From Saccharomonospora amisosensis (GTDB taxonomy: Bacteria > Actinomycetota > Actinomycetes > Mycobacteriales > Pseudonocardiaceae): a stretch of 64,000 nucleotides of DNA. The position numbers and the translations under genes were made by a program. Of the stretch, positions 43,282 to 55,544 are shown piece by piece. Where the stretch lies: the NCBI RefSeq assembly GCF_011761185.1, contig NZ_JAAOYM010000001.1:1984001-2048000 (forward strand), given 5' to 3'. The notes under the pieces were generated by a model that was given only the letters and a program-made list of their open reading frames with translations, had not been told where the DNA came from and made no database searches. How positions within the stretch are numbered: the stretch's first letter is position 1; every line of letters starts with the position of its first letter.

Positions 43282-43607
43282 GGAGGCTGTTCTGGCTCGG
43301 TGTCGGTGTCGCCACCGGGGTGGCGCTCACCCGCAAGGCCGGTCAGGCGGCTCGTCAAGCCACTCCCGCGGGGTTAGCCTCGAACGTAGGTGACGCCGTG
43401 AGTGAGCTCGCGAGCGCCATCGGTGCCTTCGGCGCGGATGTCCGTGCCGGAATGAGCGAGCGGGAGACCGAGCTGAACGACATCGTGGAACAGCGCAGTG
43501 GCCTGCCGGTACGGCGGGGCGCCACGCGCCAGGCGGCGATCGAGCGGGGTGGGAGGCACTCCGCCTCGCAGCCGCGCGCGCGGCGAGCGCGCCGGGCGGA
43601 GAGCTGA
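43278..43607 (+). CDS. Small conserved membrane-associated protein
   Basis: The 109-residue protein has a short hydrophobic N-terminus (RRLFWLGVGVATGVALT), a helical middle (NVGDAVSELASAIGAFGADVRAGMSERETELNDIVEQ) and a basic tail. It is translationally coupled to the DUF948-like gene. A product of this type is regularly found just before alaS in actinomycetes, as I recall; the function is unknown. Confidence 0.72.
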   Translation: MRRLFWLGVGVATGVALTRKAGQAARQATPAGLASNVGDAVSELASAIGAFGADVRAGMSERETELNDIVEQRSGLPVRRGATRQAAIERGGRHSASQPRARRARRAES

Positions 43608-43705
43608 ACCGGGAAGCCTTCCGGTACGCCCTCCGCCGCAGCCGTCCCCGATCCCGGCTCGGGCACCGGTGAGCGTGCCGACGAGCCCATTCCCGAGGAA
43701 AGCCA

Positions 43706-46362
<2,657 letters not shown>

Positions 46363-46366
<4 letters not shown>

Positions 46367-46857
46367 GCGATATCCGCCCTGACCGCCCGGGTGAGGACGA
46401 CCCGGGGGTCGGTCGCAGGCTTGCCGTCGACGTGGGTTCCGTGCGGGTCGGTGTCGCGCTGAGCGATCCCGCTCCGATCCTCGCGACACCGCTCGTTACC
46501 CTGTCGCGTGATGCGGACGACGACAGCGATCTCGACGAGTTGGCCCGGATTGTCACCGAGAATGAGGTGGTCGAGGTGATCGTGGGACTGCCGAGAACGC
46601 TGGCCGACCGGCACGGCGCCGCCGCGGCGACGGCCGCCGACTACGCCGAACGCCTCGCGGGTCGGATCGCGCCGGTCGCGGTCCGGCTGGCCGACGAGCG
46701 GCTCACCACCGTCAGCGCCAGCCGGATGCTGTCGCAGCGCGGTGTCAAGGGCCGCAAGCAGCGCGCGGTCGTGGACCAGGCCGCGGCGGTGGAGATCCTG
46801 CAGGGCTGGCTGGACGCCAGGAGCGCCGCATTGGCGAGGGGGGAGACCCGACGATGA
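46363..46857 (+). CDS. ruvX: Putative pre-16S rRNA nuclease / Holliday junction resolvase-like YqgF
   Basis: The 164-residue RNase H-fold protein shows [28 protein letters not shown] and the C-terminal acidic motif [19 protein letters not shown]. YqgF matures 16S rRNA in E. coli; resolvase activity is less certain. The GTG overlaps the alaS stop (GTGA), and its stop overlaps mltG (ATGA). Confidence 0.95.
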
Positions 46858-48449
46858 CCTCTCCTCATGACGGTCGCAGGCGCGCCGCGCAGCCGCCGCA
46901 GCGGTCGGCGCCGACCGACCGAGGCATGTCACAGGAACCTCCGCAGCGCGGTGGCCCCGGTGACCAGCAGGTTCCGCGCCGCTCCGCGGGAAGGCGAGGA
47001 CGGCGCAGCCTGTCGGAACCAGCACCGGCTCCTCGGCCGCCCCGGCGTGCCGACGAACGTGTCGTTCCACCGGGCCCACCGCCGGTGGAACGTGCGCCCC
47101 GGCCACCCGCCCGCCGTGCCGACCAGCGGCCGCGGCGCAGGCGCTCGCCCAATGACGGCGTGCCCGTGGACGAGAATCCCACCGACGTTCTCGAGCTGGA
47201 TCTCGACGAGGCCTACGACGACCTCATCGACGCCGATGCCGCAGGTGACGATCCCGATGGCCCCGCCGACGACGAGCGTGAGCTGCCGCGCGGCGACGAG
47301 GACGAGCCGGAAACGGGACGGCAGGCCCGGCACGGCAGGCGGTTCCTCGGCTGGCTGGCGGCGTTGACGGTGCTGGTGCTGCTGGCGGGCGGTGCCTACT
47401 ACGGTGCCCGCGAGCTGCTCGGGTTCGGCTACGCGGACTATGACGGCCCCGGCGAAACGGATGTCCTGCTGCAGGTCGAGGAAGGTGACTCGACCCGGGC
47501 GATCGCGACGAAGCTTGCGGAGCTAGACGTGGTGGCCAGCGCGGAGGCGTTCGTCGCGGCCAGCGAGGACGACCAGCGGGTGCTGGGCATCCAGCCCGGC
47601 TACTACGTGGTCAAGACGAAGCTGCCAGGCACCGACGCGGTGGCACGCCTGGTGCAGGACGAAGCGCGCGTGGGACAGCTTCAGCTACGCGCGGGCACAC
47701 AGCTCGACGACATCACCCAGCCCGACGGCTCGGTGACACCGGGCGTGTTCTCGCTGCTGTCCAAGGCCTCGTGCGCGGAACTGAACGGCAAGAGCACCTG
47801 TGTGCGGCCGCAGCGGCTGCGCGAGGTCGCCGCCACCACCGACCTCGCCGAGCTCGGGGTGCCTTCGTGGGCGGCGGGCCCGGCGGCCGAGGCCGACCCA
47901 AGGCGAAGGCTGGAGGGCCTCATCGCTCCAGGCGTGTACGACGTGCGGCCGGGCTGGGACGCGCGCACCTTGTTGTCGGAGGTGCTGCGGGTGTCCAACG
48001 TCCGGATGCAGGCGGCCGGACTTCCCGACGGTGCGGGAAGCACCCCGCACAGCCCCTACCAGGTGTTGATCATCGCGTCGTTGGTGGAACGGGAGGGGGT
48101 GGAGCACGACTTCGGCAAGGTCGCGCGCGTGATCTACAACCGGCTGGACATCCGGATGCACCTCGGCCTCGACTCCACCGTGAACTACGTGCTCGACCGG
48201 CCGGAAGTGCGCACGACCGGCGAGGACCGCGCGCGAGAAGGGCCCTACAACACCTACCGCAACTACGGCCTGCCGCCGACGCCGATCTCCGCGCCGAGCG
48301 CGGAGGCGATCAAGGCGGCACAGGACCCGGCCGACGGTGACTACCTGTACTTCGTGAAGTGCGAGACCAACGGGCTGTCGTGCTTCTCGACCACGCAGGC
48401 CGAGCACGACCGCAAGGCCGAAGACGCGAGGAACCGTGGGGTCTACTGA
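46854..48449 (+). CDS. mltG: Endolytic murein transglycosylase MltG
   Basis: Cuts nascent peptidoglycan strands at the membrane. The 531-residue protein has a long, Arg/Pro-rich then acidic cytosolic N-terminus (about 1-160), one TM helix (about 163-185), a LysM-like region and the YceG catalytic domain. The catalytic Glu is in ASLVEREG, followed by [18 protein letters not shown] and the tail [21 protein letters not shown]. The cytosolic extension is typical for actinobacteria. Confidence 0.95.
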   Translation: MTSPHDGRRRAAQPPQRSAPTDRGMSQEPPQRGGPGDQQVPRRSAGRRGRRSLSEPAPAPRPPRRADERVVPPGPPPVERAPRPPARRADQRPRRRRSPNDGVPVDENPTDVLELDLDEAYDDLIDADAAGDDPDGPADDERELPRGDEDEPETGRQARHGRRFLGWLAALTVLVLLAGGAYYGARELLGFGYADYDGPGETDVLLQVEEGDSTRAIATKLAELDVVASAEAFVAASEDDQRVLGIQPGYYVVKTKLPGTDAVARLVQDEARVGQLQLRAGTQLDDITQPDGSVTPGVFSLLSKASCAELNGKSTCVRPQRLREVAATTDLAELGVPSWAAGPAAEADPRRRLEGLIAPGVYDVRPGWDARTLLSEVLRVSNVRMQAAGLPDGAGSTPHSPYQVLIIASLVEREGVEHDFGKVARVIYNRLDIRMHLGLDSTVNYVLDRPEVRTTGEDRAREGPYNTYRNYGLPPTPISAPSAEAIKAAQDPADGDYLYFVKCETNGLSCFSTTQAEHDRKAEDARNRGVY

Positions 48450-49302
48450 CGCCAGGTGCCGGGCGGCGGTGCTCGGCAAGCCGGTGGCGCACTCGCTGTC
48501 GCCGGTGTTGCACGAGGCCGCCTACCGCGCGCTCGGCCTGCGCGGCTGGACCTACGAGCGGTTGGAGGTCGACGCCGAGGGGCTGCCCGCGTTCGTGCGT
48601 GGCCTCGGTGACCAGTGGGCGGGCCTTTCAGTGACCATGCCGGGCAAACGGGCGGCGCTGGAGTTCGCGGCGACGGCTACACCGCGTGCCTCGACGGTGG
48701 GCGCGGCCAACACACTTGTCCACCTGGAATCCGGAGACTGGTTGGCCGACTGCACCGACGTGGACGGCGTGGTGGGCGCGTTGCGGGCGGCGGGAGGGTT
48801 TCGGGAAGGCTCCGGCCAGGTCGCCGTCGTGCTCGGCGCGGGCGCGACCGCCGCGGCCGCCGTGGTGGGGCTGGCGCGGCTGGGGCTGGCCGAGGTGCGG
48901 CTGGTGGTGCGCGAACCCGCCAGGGCGCACGAGACGGCCGCCGCGGCCAAGCGCGCCGGGCTGGGCGTTGACGTGCGGCGCTGGTCCGAAGTGGACTTCG
49001 AAGGCTGCGTGGCGGACGCCTCGGTGCTGGTAAGCACCGTGCCACCGGATGCCGTCGCCGAGCACGCGACACGGCTGTCGGCCGTGGGATGCGTGCTCGA
49101 CGTGATCTACCACCCGTGGCCGACCCCGCTTGCCGCCGCCGTCACCGCTCGCCGCGGGCACGTCGCTACCGGCCTGGACATGCTGCTGCATCAATCCTTC
49201 GGGCAGGTCGAGCAGTTCACCGGGCTGAGCGCGCCGCGCGAGGTGATGCGGGAGGCGCTGCTGGAGGCTACCGGGAGGGTGCTGCCACTGCCGCTGGACT
49301 GA
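48436..49302 (+). CDS. aroE: Shikimate dehydrogenase
   Basis: Reduces 3-dehydroshikimate to shikimate with NADPH. The 288-residue protein has the substrate loop KPVAHSLSPVLHEAAYRAL, catalytic Lys in VTMPGKRAAL, NTLV, CTDVDG and a Rossmann fold (VLGAGATAAAAV). The GTG start lies inside mltG (14-bp overlap). The other shikimate genes aroC-K-B-Q lie 10 kb downstream, with an accessory block in between. Confidence 0.93.
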   Translation: MGSTDARCRAAVLGKPVAHSLSPVLHEAAYRALGLRGWTYERLEVDAEGLPAFVRGLGDQWAGLSVTMPGKRAALEFAATATPRASTVGAANTLVHLESGDWLADCTDVDGVVGALRAAGGFREGSGQVAVVLGAGATAAAAVVGLARLGLAEVRLVVREPARAHETAAAAKRAGLGVDVRRWSEVDFEGCVADASVLVSTVPPDAVAEHATRLSAVGCVLDVIYHPWPTPLAAAVTARRGHVATGLDMLLHQSFGQVEQFTGLSAPREVMREALLEATGRVLPLPLD

Positions 49303-49371
49303 CAGCGCGGTGACCACACCGGTTGGCGCGAAAGCCGCCCTTCGTTCACCTTCGCGGGCTACGGTCTGCCC

Positions 49372-50571
49372 GTGATCGGGTTCTCGAGGGTGCCCGCCGC
49401 GGTGGCGGCGGTGGTGTTGCTGGTGTTGGCCGTTCCCGCGGCGCAGGCGGCGCCGCAGCGCGACAGCGGGGTGCGGTTCGCCACGTTCAACGCCTCGCTC
49501 AACCGCGCACAGCAAGGCCGGCTGCTGGCGGATCTGTCCACCCCGGATGATCCGCAGGCGCGCGAGGTGGCCGAGGTGATCCAGCGGGTTCGCCCGGACG
49601 TGCTGCTGCTCAACGAGTTCGATTACGTGCCTGGCGACGCGGCGGTCAACGCGTTCCGCGACAACTACCTCTCGCTGAGCCAGCACGGTGCCCGGCCGAT
49701 CGACTACCCCTACGCGTTCACCGCGCCGGTGAACACCGGTGTGCCCACCGGCTACGACCTCGACCGCGACGGGCGCGTCGGTGGTGGCAACGACGCGCAC
49801 GGGTTCGGCCAGTTCGAGGGGCAGTACGGGATGGTGGTGCTGTCGCGCTACCCGATCGACAGCGCGCGAGTCCGCACCTTCCAGCGGTTCCGGTGGAGTG
49901 ACCTGCCCGGCGCGCTGCTGCCGGACGACCCCGCCACCCCACGACCCGGTGACTGGTACTCGCCACAGATCCTGGACGTGCTCCGGCTTTCGTCCAAGTC
50001 GCACTGGGACGTGCCGATCCGCGTCGATGACCGCACCGTGCACCTGTTGGCGGCGCACCCGACCCCGCCCACCTTCGACGGGCCGGAGGACCGCAACGGA
50101 ACGCGCAACCACGACGAGATCAGGTTCTGGGCCGACTACGTGACGCCGGGGAAGGGTGACTACATCTACGACGACGCGGGCGGGCGTGGCGGGCTGGCTC
50201 CAGGGCAGCGGTTCGTGGTCGCGGGCGACTACAACGCCGACCCGGCCGACGGCGACAGCGTGCCCGGCGCGATCCGGCGGTTGCTGCGGGCGCCACGGGT
50301 GCACGACACGTGCCCCGCCAGTCTCGGTGCCGCGGTGGCGGCGCGGGAGCAGGGCGGGGCCAACACCGAGCACGAGACAGATCCCTGGCTGGACACCGCC
50401 GACTTCGGCGACGCAGCGCCCGGCAACCTGCGGGTGGACTACGTGCTGCCCGCTCGCGGCCTTGGTGTGCGAGGTGACGGGGTGTTCTGGCCGGTGCCGG
50501 GGTCGGCGCTGGACCGGTTGGGGGACGCCTCCGACCACCACCTGGTGTGGGTGGACCTGCGAGTGCCCTAG
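49372..50571 (+). CDS. Secreted endonuclease/exonuclease/phosphatase-fold protein
   Basis: The 399-residue protein starts with a Sec signal peptide (AAVAAVVLLVLAVPAAQAA, cleavage near residue 27). The DNase I-like fold follows: FATFNASLN, DVLLLNEFDYV, GQYGMVVLSRYPI, HLLAAHPTPP, VVAGDYNADP and the terminal SDHHLVWVDL. All catalytic positions appear present. It may be an extracellular nuclease or phosphodiesterase/phytase-like enzyme. TACGGT (49360-49365) lies 6 bp before the GTG. It begins the accessory block after aroE. Confidence 0.86.
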   Translation: MIGFSRVPAAVAAVVLLVLAVPAAQAAPQRDSGVRFATFNASLNRAQQGRLLADLSTPDDPQAREVAEVIQRVRPDVLLLNEFDYVPGDAAVNAFRDNYLSLSQHGARPIDYPYAFTAPVNTGVPTGYDLDRDGRVGGGNDAHGFGQFEGQYGMVVLSRYPIDSARVRTFQRFRWSDLPGALLPDDPATPRPGDWYSPQILDVLRLSSKSHWDVPIRVDDRTVHLLAAHPTPPTFDGPEDRNGTRNHDEIRFWADYVTPGKGDYIYDDAGGRGGLAPGQRFVVAGDYNADPADGDSVPGAIRRLLRAPRVHDTCPASLGAAVAAREQGGANTEHETDPWLDTADFGDAAPGNLRVDYVLPARGLGVRGDGVFWPVPGSALDRLGDASDHHLVWVDLRVP

Positions 50572-50580
50572 CGTGAGGGC

Positions 50581-51525
50581 ATGAAGATCGCGATCCTGGA
50601 CGACTACCAGAACGTCGCGCTGAGCCTGGCCGACTGGAACTCGCTGCACGCCGACATCGAGGTGTTCACCCGCCACATCGCCGATCGCGACGAGCTGGTG
50701 CGACGCCTCGCCGGGTTCGACGTGGTGGTCGCGATGCGGGAGCGCACCCCGTTCCCGGACGGCGTGCTGGCCGGGCTGCCCGACCTGCGGCTGCTGGTGA
50801 CCACGGGACATCGCAACGCCTCGATCGACGTGGCCGCGGCGACCAGGCGGGGCATCGTGGTGTGCGGCACCGGTTACCTACCGCACCCGACGGCGGAACT
50901 GACGTGGGCGCTGATCCTCGCCGCGCTGCGGCACCTGCCGAAGGAGGAGCGCGCGATGCGGGAGGGCGGCTGGCAGACCACCCTCGGCACCAGCCTGCAC
51001 GGCAGCACGCTCGGCCTGCTGGGGCTGGGCAGGCTCGGGTCGCGGGTCGCGGGTATCGGGCAGGCCTTCGGCATGCGCACCATCGCCTGGAGCCACAACC
51101 TCACGCAGGAGCGCGCCGCCGAGCACGGTGTCACAGCGGTGTCGAAGGAACGACTGTTCGCCGAGTCCGACGTGCTGTCGATCCACCTGGTGCTCGGCGA
51201 ACGCACCCGCGGGCTGGTCACGGCGGCGGAGTTGGCGGCCATGAAACCGACAGCACTGCTGGTGAACACCTCCCGCGGCCCCATCGTGGACGAGTCCGCG
51301 CTGGTGCAGGCGCTGCGACAGGGCACGATCGGCGGCGCGGCACTGGATGTCTACGACACCGAGCCGCTACCGGCGGACCATCCGCTGCGGTCGCTGCCGA
51401 ACACGGTGCTGACCCCGCACATCGGCTACGTCACCCGCGACGTCTACGAGGTGTTCTACCGTGACGCGGTCGCCGACATCGCGGCGTTCGCGCAGGGGGC
51501 ACCGATCCGGGTCGTCACCGCCTGA
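50581..51525 (+). CDS. D-2-hydroxyacid dehydrogenase family protein
   Basis: The 314-residue protein has the NAD-binding LGLLGLGRLGSRVAGIG and the catalytic Arg (VNTSRGPIVDE), Glu (VYDTEPLP) and His (LTPHIGY). It resembles D-3-phosphoglycerate dehydrogenase and formate-type relatives, but the substrate is unknown. It starts 9 bp after the EEP gene, so the two may be co-transcribed. Confidence 0.88.
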   Translation: MKIAILDDYQNVALSLADWNSLHADIEVFTRHIADRDELVRRLAGFDVVVAMRERTPFPDGVLAGLPDLRLLVTTGHRNASIDVAAATRRGIVVCGTGYLPHPTAELTWALILAALRHLPKEERAMREGGWQTTLGTSLHGSTLGLLGLGRLGSRVAGIGQAFGMRTIAWSHNLTQERAAEHGVTAVSKERLFAESDVLSIHLVLGERTRGLVTAAELAAMKPTALLVNTSRGPIVDESALVQALRQGTIGGAALDVYDTEPLPADHPLRSLPNTVLTPHIGYVTRDVYEVFYRDAVADIAAFAQGAPIRVVTA

Positions 51526-51548
51526 TACGCGACGCCGGTGGGCCGCTC

Positions 51549-52364
51549 TCAGCGGCCCAGCTCGGCGAGCACCGCGTCGGTGAACGGCGGCCACGCCTGC
51601 GCCGCCCACGGCCCGAACTGCCGGTCGGTGAGTGCCACGCATGCCGCACCGGCGTCAGGGTCCACCCACAGGAACGTGCCTGACTGTCCGAAGTGGCCGA
51701 AGGTCCGGGGTGAGCTGCGGCTGCCCGTCCAGTGCGGGCTCTTGCCGTCCCGGATCTCGAAACCGAGGCCCCAGTCGTTGGGTTTCTGCTGCCCGAATCC
51801 CGGTAACACCCCGTCCAGGCCGGGGAACGCCACTGTGGTCGCCGTGTCCAGGGTGGAGGCCGCCACCAGCTTGGGCTGCTGCAACTCGACGGCGAACGGA
51901 ATCAGATCATCCACGGTGGACGAAGCTGCTGAGCCGGGGGAACCCTCCAGCCGGGTCCGCGACATCCGAAGCGGGTCCAGCAGCGCCTCCCGCTGGTAGT
52001 CCGCGAAGGCGATGCCTGAGTGCTCGGTGAGCGCGTCGGCGAGCTGATCGAACCCGGTGCTGGAGTACATCCTGCGTTGCCCGGGAGCGGCGAGCACGCG
52101 GTGGTTGTCGAAGCCGAGGCCTGAGGTGTGAGCGAGCAGGTGCCGGATCGTTGACCCCGGCGGTCCGGCGGGCGTGTCGAGCTCCACCACGCCCTCCTCG
52201 ATGGCGATCAGCGCCGTGTACGCGGTGAGGAGTTTGGTCACCGACGCGAGCGCGAACCCCCTGCCGCGGTCACCGTGTGCGCCAAGCACCGTGCCGTCGG
52301 CGGCCACCACCGCCACCGCCGCGTTGTCGACGGGCCACTGCTCGATCAACCGCACGCTGTCCAT
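51549..52364 (-). CDS. Class C beta-lactamase-related serine hydrolase
   Basis: The 271-residue protein has S41-V-T-K44 (ASVTKLL), the YSS motif in RRMYSSTGFDQLADAL and a C-terminal HFGQSGTFLWVDP segment in place of KTG. That set fits the penicillin-binding-protein-like esterase/carboxypeptidase family. No signal peptide is visible. It is probably an esterase, with resistance function not implied. It converges with the dehydrogenase gene. Confidence 0.85.
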   Translation of the reverse strand: MDSVRLIEQWPVDNAAVAVVAADGTVLGAHGDRGRGFALASVTKLLTAYTALIAIEEGVVELDTPAGPPGSTIRHLLAHTSGLGFDNHRVLAAPGQRRMYSSTGFDQLADALTEHSGIAFADYQREALLDPLRMSRTRLEGSPGSAASSTVDDLIPFAVELQQPKLVAASTLDTATTVAFPGLDGVLPGFGQQKPNDWGLGFEIRDGKSPHWTGSRSSPRTFGHFGQSGTFLWVDPDAGAACVALTDRQFGPWAAQAWPPFTDAVLAELGR

Positions 52365-52373
52365 GCCCCCACC

Positions 52374-53039
52374 CTACGAAGGCGAGACACCCTGCCCTTC
52401 GGTGAGGTACGTGTGCAGCCAGTCACCGGCCAGTTCGGCGACCCGCCGCAGCGCGCCGGGCTCCTCGAACAGGTGCGTGGCACCGGACACCACCTGGATG
52501 TCGTGCGGGGCGCGTAACCGCCGCGCGGCCTGCTCGTTGAGTTCGAGTACCTGCCTGTCGCGCTCGCCGACGACGAGCAGCACCGGCGCCCTCACGTCCT
52601 CGAGCGCGTCATCGGCAAGGTCCGGCCGTCCTCCCCTGGAGACCACCGCCTGCACCAGGCCCGGCCTGCGCGCGGCGGTCGCCAGCGCGGCCGCCGCGCC
52701 CGTGCTGGCGCCGAACAGTCCGATGGGCAGCCCTCGGGTGTGCTCGGCCTTCGCCAGCTGGTCGACGGCGGTGACCAGCCGCCCGGTCAGCAGGTCGATG
52801 TCGAAGCGCAATCGTGCCGTCTGCCGGTCCAGCTCTTCCTCGTCGCTGCTGAGCAGGTCGAACAGCAGCGTGGCCAGTCGGTTGTCCTGCAACGTCCTTG
52901 CGACGGCGACGTTGCGCGGGCTGTGCCGGGAGCTGCCGGACCCGTGTGCGAACGCCACCACGCCCCGGGCGTCGGCGGGCACGGTCAGCTCGCCCGGTAG
53001 CGCGGCCCTCCCGGTCGAGACGTCGAAGGGCACCGTCAT
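52374..53039 (-). CDS. Alpha/beta hydrolase (dienelactone hydrolase-like)
   Basis: The 221-residue protein has FAHGSGSSRHSPRN, the nucleophile elbow GASTGAAAAL, the Asp strand VLLVVGERDRQV and the His in GATHLFEEPGAL. It overlaps the phosphoribosyltransferase gene upstream by 4 bp. Hydrolase and phosphoribosyltransferase genes are often paired or fused in actinobacteria. The open frame extends further upstream but without a ribosome-binding site. Confidence 0.85.
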   Translation of the reverse strand: MTVPFDVSTGRAALPGELTVPADARGVVAFAHGSGSSRHSPRNVAVARTLQDNRLATLLFDLLSSDEEELDRQTARLRFDIDLLTGRLVTAVDQLAKAEHTRGLPIGLFGASTGAAAALATAARRPGLVQAVVSRGGRPDLADDALEDVRAPVLLVVGERDRQVLELNEQAARRLRAPHDIQVVSGATHLFEEPGALRRVAELAGDWLHTYLTEGQGVSPS

Positions 53040-53698
53040 GCCTGGCTCCCCTCGTCGAGAAGTCGGATCACCTCGTCGTCGGTGGTCTGCGAGAAGTCGG
53101 AGTACCACTCGCCGACGGCGTGGAAGCGTTCGGGCCGCCAGGCGCAGACCACCTCGTCGGCCTCCGCCCGCAGCGCCTCCTCGGCCTGCGTGGCACACAC
53201 CGGCGCGGCGAAGACCAGCTTCCGAGGGCCTTCCTGGCGAAGTGCCCGCAGCGCCGCCGTGGCGGTGACGCCGGTGGCGAGGCCGTCGTCCACGACGATG
53301 ACGTCGTGGCCCTCCACCGGCTGCGGCTGCCTGTCACGCTGGTACAGCCGCGCTCTGCGCTGGGCCTCGGCACGCTCGCGTTCCGATGCCACGTCCAGCT
53401 CGTCGGCCGAGATACCCAGCGCGCGGACGCCGGCCGCGTCGTAGTTCGCCGGTCCGTGCGCGGTCACCGCGCCAACGCCGAACTCCGGCCTGCCGGGCGC
53501 GCCGATCTTTCGCGCCACCACCACGCCGAGCGGGGCGCCGAGCAGGCGCGCCACCTCGGCGGCGACGGGCACCCCACCTCGTGCCAGCCCCAGTACGACC
53601 GGCCGCACCCAGTGCCGTCCGGCGAGGGTTCGCGCCAGCCTCACGCCGGCTTCGCGGCGGTTGGTGAACGTCTGTCCGACCTTCGTCGTCCTGCGCAT
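53036..53698 (-). CDS. Phosphoribosyltransferase-family protein
   Basis: The 220-residue type I PRTase fold has VVVARKIGAPGRPEFGVGAV and the PRPP loop VIVVDDGLATGVTATAAL. The start ATG 53698 has AGGAAG upstream. The uninterrupted frame runs on for more than 2 kb through the EIIC region but lacks coding character there. The stop overlaps the hydrolase gene (ATGA), so they act together. The base substrate is unknown and may not be a nucleobase. Confidence 0.86.
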   Translation of the reverse strand: MRRTTKVGQTFTNRREAGVRLARTLAGRHWVRPVVLGLARGGVPVAAEVARLLGAPLGVVVARKIGAPGRPEFGVGAVTAHGPANYDAAGVRALGISADELDVASERERAEAQRRARLYQRDRQPQPVEGHDVIVVDDGLATGVTATAALRALRQEGPRKLVFAAPVCATQAEEALRAEADEVVCAWRPERFHAVGEWYSDFSQTTDDEVIRLLDEGSQA

Positions 53699-53733
53699 CA
53701 CTTCCTGCTCGCCTCGTTCGACGTCGCTCGCGG

Positions 53734-54069
53734 TCAGCCCGGCTCGCCACGCCGCTTGCGACGGACGACCCAGCCGAGGTCGACGGCGCTGCCCGCGGCC
53801 AGTACGCCGAGCACGACGGCTCCCCAGATAATGCCGAACCAGGCGAACAGCACCGCGCCCGCGATGCCGAGCACGACCGCAAGGCTCGCGAGCACGATCC
53901 GCAACGTCAGCGCGCTGTAGGCGGGGGCGGCGCCGCCGAAGCCCCCGGTCGGGTCGTGGTAGTCGGGCAGACCTCGCTCGTATTCCTCGCGGGTGCGGGG
54001 CCGGTCGTGTCGTGCCTGCATGTCGACGGAGTACCCAGCCGCGCTTCCCGCGACACCTGCGGGTGACAC
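53734..54069 (-). CDS. Small two-TM membrane protein
   Basis: The 111-residue product has a charged N-terminus (RHDRPRTREEYERGLPDYHDPTGGF) and two hydrophobic helices (about 58-75 and 80-97). GTG 54069 is used because AGGAGG lies 10 bp upstream; ATG 54021 is possible but has no ribosome-binding site. No family is recognised. Confidence 0.6.
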   Translation of the reverse strand: MSPAGVAGSAAGYSVDMQARHDRPRTREEYERGLPDYHDPTGGFGGAAPAYSALTLRIVLASLAVVLGIAGAVLFAWFGIIWGAVVLGVLAAGSAVDLGWVVRRKRRGEPG

Positions 54070-54102
54070 CTGGACGGCCCCTCCTACCTCGGCGTCGGGC
54101 GG

Positions 54103-55368
54103 TCAGGTGTCGGCCTTGCCCGGCCGCTCGTCGGCGGTTTCCGTTCGGTCCGCGGGTTGGGTGGCGGTGGGCTGGTCGTCCTCCTCGCGGCCGGGGGTGC
54201 GCAGGTTCCACCTGACGATGACCCACCTGAACAGCAGGTAGTACAGCACGGCATAGGCGATCCCTATCGGGATGAGCAGCCACGCCCCGCTCGCCGCCTG
54301 CGCGCCCGCGTTGAGCAGGAAGTCGATCCCGCCCGCGGAGAAGGTGAAGCCGAGGTGGATGTCCAGTGCGTTGGCCAGCGCCAGGGACAGCCCGGTCAGC
54401 ACCGCGTGAATGATGTAGAGCGGCCACGCCACGAACATGAAGGAGAACTCGATCGGCTCCGTCACACCGGTGAGGAACGAGGTGAGCGCGGCACTGACCA
54501 TGATGCCACCGACGATCTTGCGCTGGCCCGGGCGCGCTGTCCGCCAGATGGCCAGCGCCGCCGCGGGCAGCGCGAACATGAAGATCGGGAAGAAACCGGT
54601 CATGAACGCGCCCGCGTCGGGGTCGCCCGCGAAGAAGTTGTTGATGTCTCCGCCGTCGAAGATCAGCCACACCGGGACGTTGAGCAACTGGTGCAGCCCT
54701 ACCGGGATCAGCAGCCGGTTCAGCATGCCGTAGATGCCGCCGCCGACCACCGCGTCGGACGTGACCGCCTCGCCGAGCGAGCGGATGGCGGCGTCGATCG
54801 GCGGGAACGCGAGCCCGAACAGCACGCCCACCAGCAGCAGCACGAAGGCGTTGAGGATCGGCACGAACCGCCGCCCGCCGAAGAAGGCGAGGTAGGTCGG
54901 GAGCTTGACGCGGTGATAGCGCTGCCACAGCACGGCGGTCACCAGGCCTACCACCACTCCGGAGAGGATGCTGTAGGGCCATTTCACCGGCTGCAGGTAC
55001 CAGCCCTGTTCGAACCCCTCCAGGTTCTCTATCGGCGCGAAAACCTGCACGACCTTGTTGAACACCACGAACCCGACCACGGCGGCCACGCCGGTGGAGC
55101 CGTCGCCCCTGCGTGCGAAGCCGACCGCGATGCCAACCGCGAACACCAGCGGCAGCCAGTCGAACAGCCCGCCACCGGCCGCCGCGAGCACCCTGGCGAT
55201 GTCCTCGGTGGCCGACCAGCGGCCGAGCATGTCGTCCTGTCCGAGCCGCAACAGCAGGCCCGCGGCGGGCAGTGTCGCGATCGGCAGCATCAGGCTCCGC
55301 CCGAACCGTTGCAGCCCGGCGAACCGCCTGCCGCTGCCCTTCGGGGTGGCCTCGGTGGTGGCGTTCAT
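54103..55368 (-). CDS. PTS EIIC permease, GlcNAc/glucose type
   Basis: The 421-residue integral membrane protein has the glucose-family EIIC pattern: LMLPIATLPAAGLLLRLGQ, GVTEPIEFSFMFVAWPLYIIHAVLTG, GFTFSAGGIDFLLN. The conserved G-I-T-E-P-like motif is present. It has no EIIB domain; EIIB and EIIA are on the other strand. This split layout is that of the streptomycete NagE-type transporter, so N-acetylglucosamine is the likely substrate. GGAGG precedes the ATG. A DasR-type operator lies in the shared 176-bp promoter region. Confidence 0.9.
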   Translation of the reverse strand: MNATTEATPKGSGRRFAGLQRFGRSLMLPIATLPAAGLLLRLGQDDMLGRWSATEDIARVLAAAGGGLFDWLPLVFAVGIAVGFARRGDGSTGVAAVVGFVVFNKVVQVFAPIENLEGFEQGWYLQPVKWPYSILSGVVVGLVTAVLWQRYHRVKLPTYLAFFGGRRFVPILNAFVLLLVGVLFGLAFPPIDAAIRSLGEAVTSDAVVGGGIYGMLNRLLIPVGLHQLLNVPVWLIFDGGDINNFFAGDPDAGAFMTGFFPIFMFALPAAALAIWRTARPGQRKIVGGIMVSAALTSFLTGVTEPIEFSFMFVAWPLYIIHAVLTGLSLALANALDIHLGFTFSAGGIDFLLNAGAQAASGAWLLIPIGIAYAVLYYLLFRWVIVRWNLRTPGREEDDQPTATQPADRTETADERPGKADT

Positions 55369-55437
55369 CGGGAACCTCCGGTTCAGGTTGTGGCGGTGCC
55401 TCCGTGCTCGCCTTCGCTTGCCTGCCTTGGTACGTTG

Positions 55438-55453
55438 CGGGGTCTAGACCATT
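55438..55453. promoter_or_regulatory. DasR-type (dre) operator
   Basis: The perfect palindrome GGTCTAGACC (55441-55450) is the core of the streptomycete DasR site ACTGGTCTAGACCACT; 12 of 16 positions match. It lies between divergent PTS genes, 70 bp from the EIIC start and 92 bp from the EIIB start. No GntR gene is in the window. Confidence 0.75.
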
Positions 55454-55544
55454 CGTCGATGGGGCAGAATGCTCCGCCACCGAGGCGGTGTCAACCGCCG
55501 TTACGGGTTTGTGGCTGCCAGCCGCACGACATGAGGAGATCACG

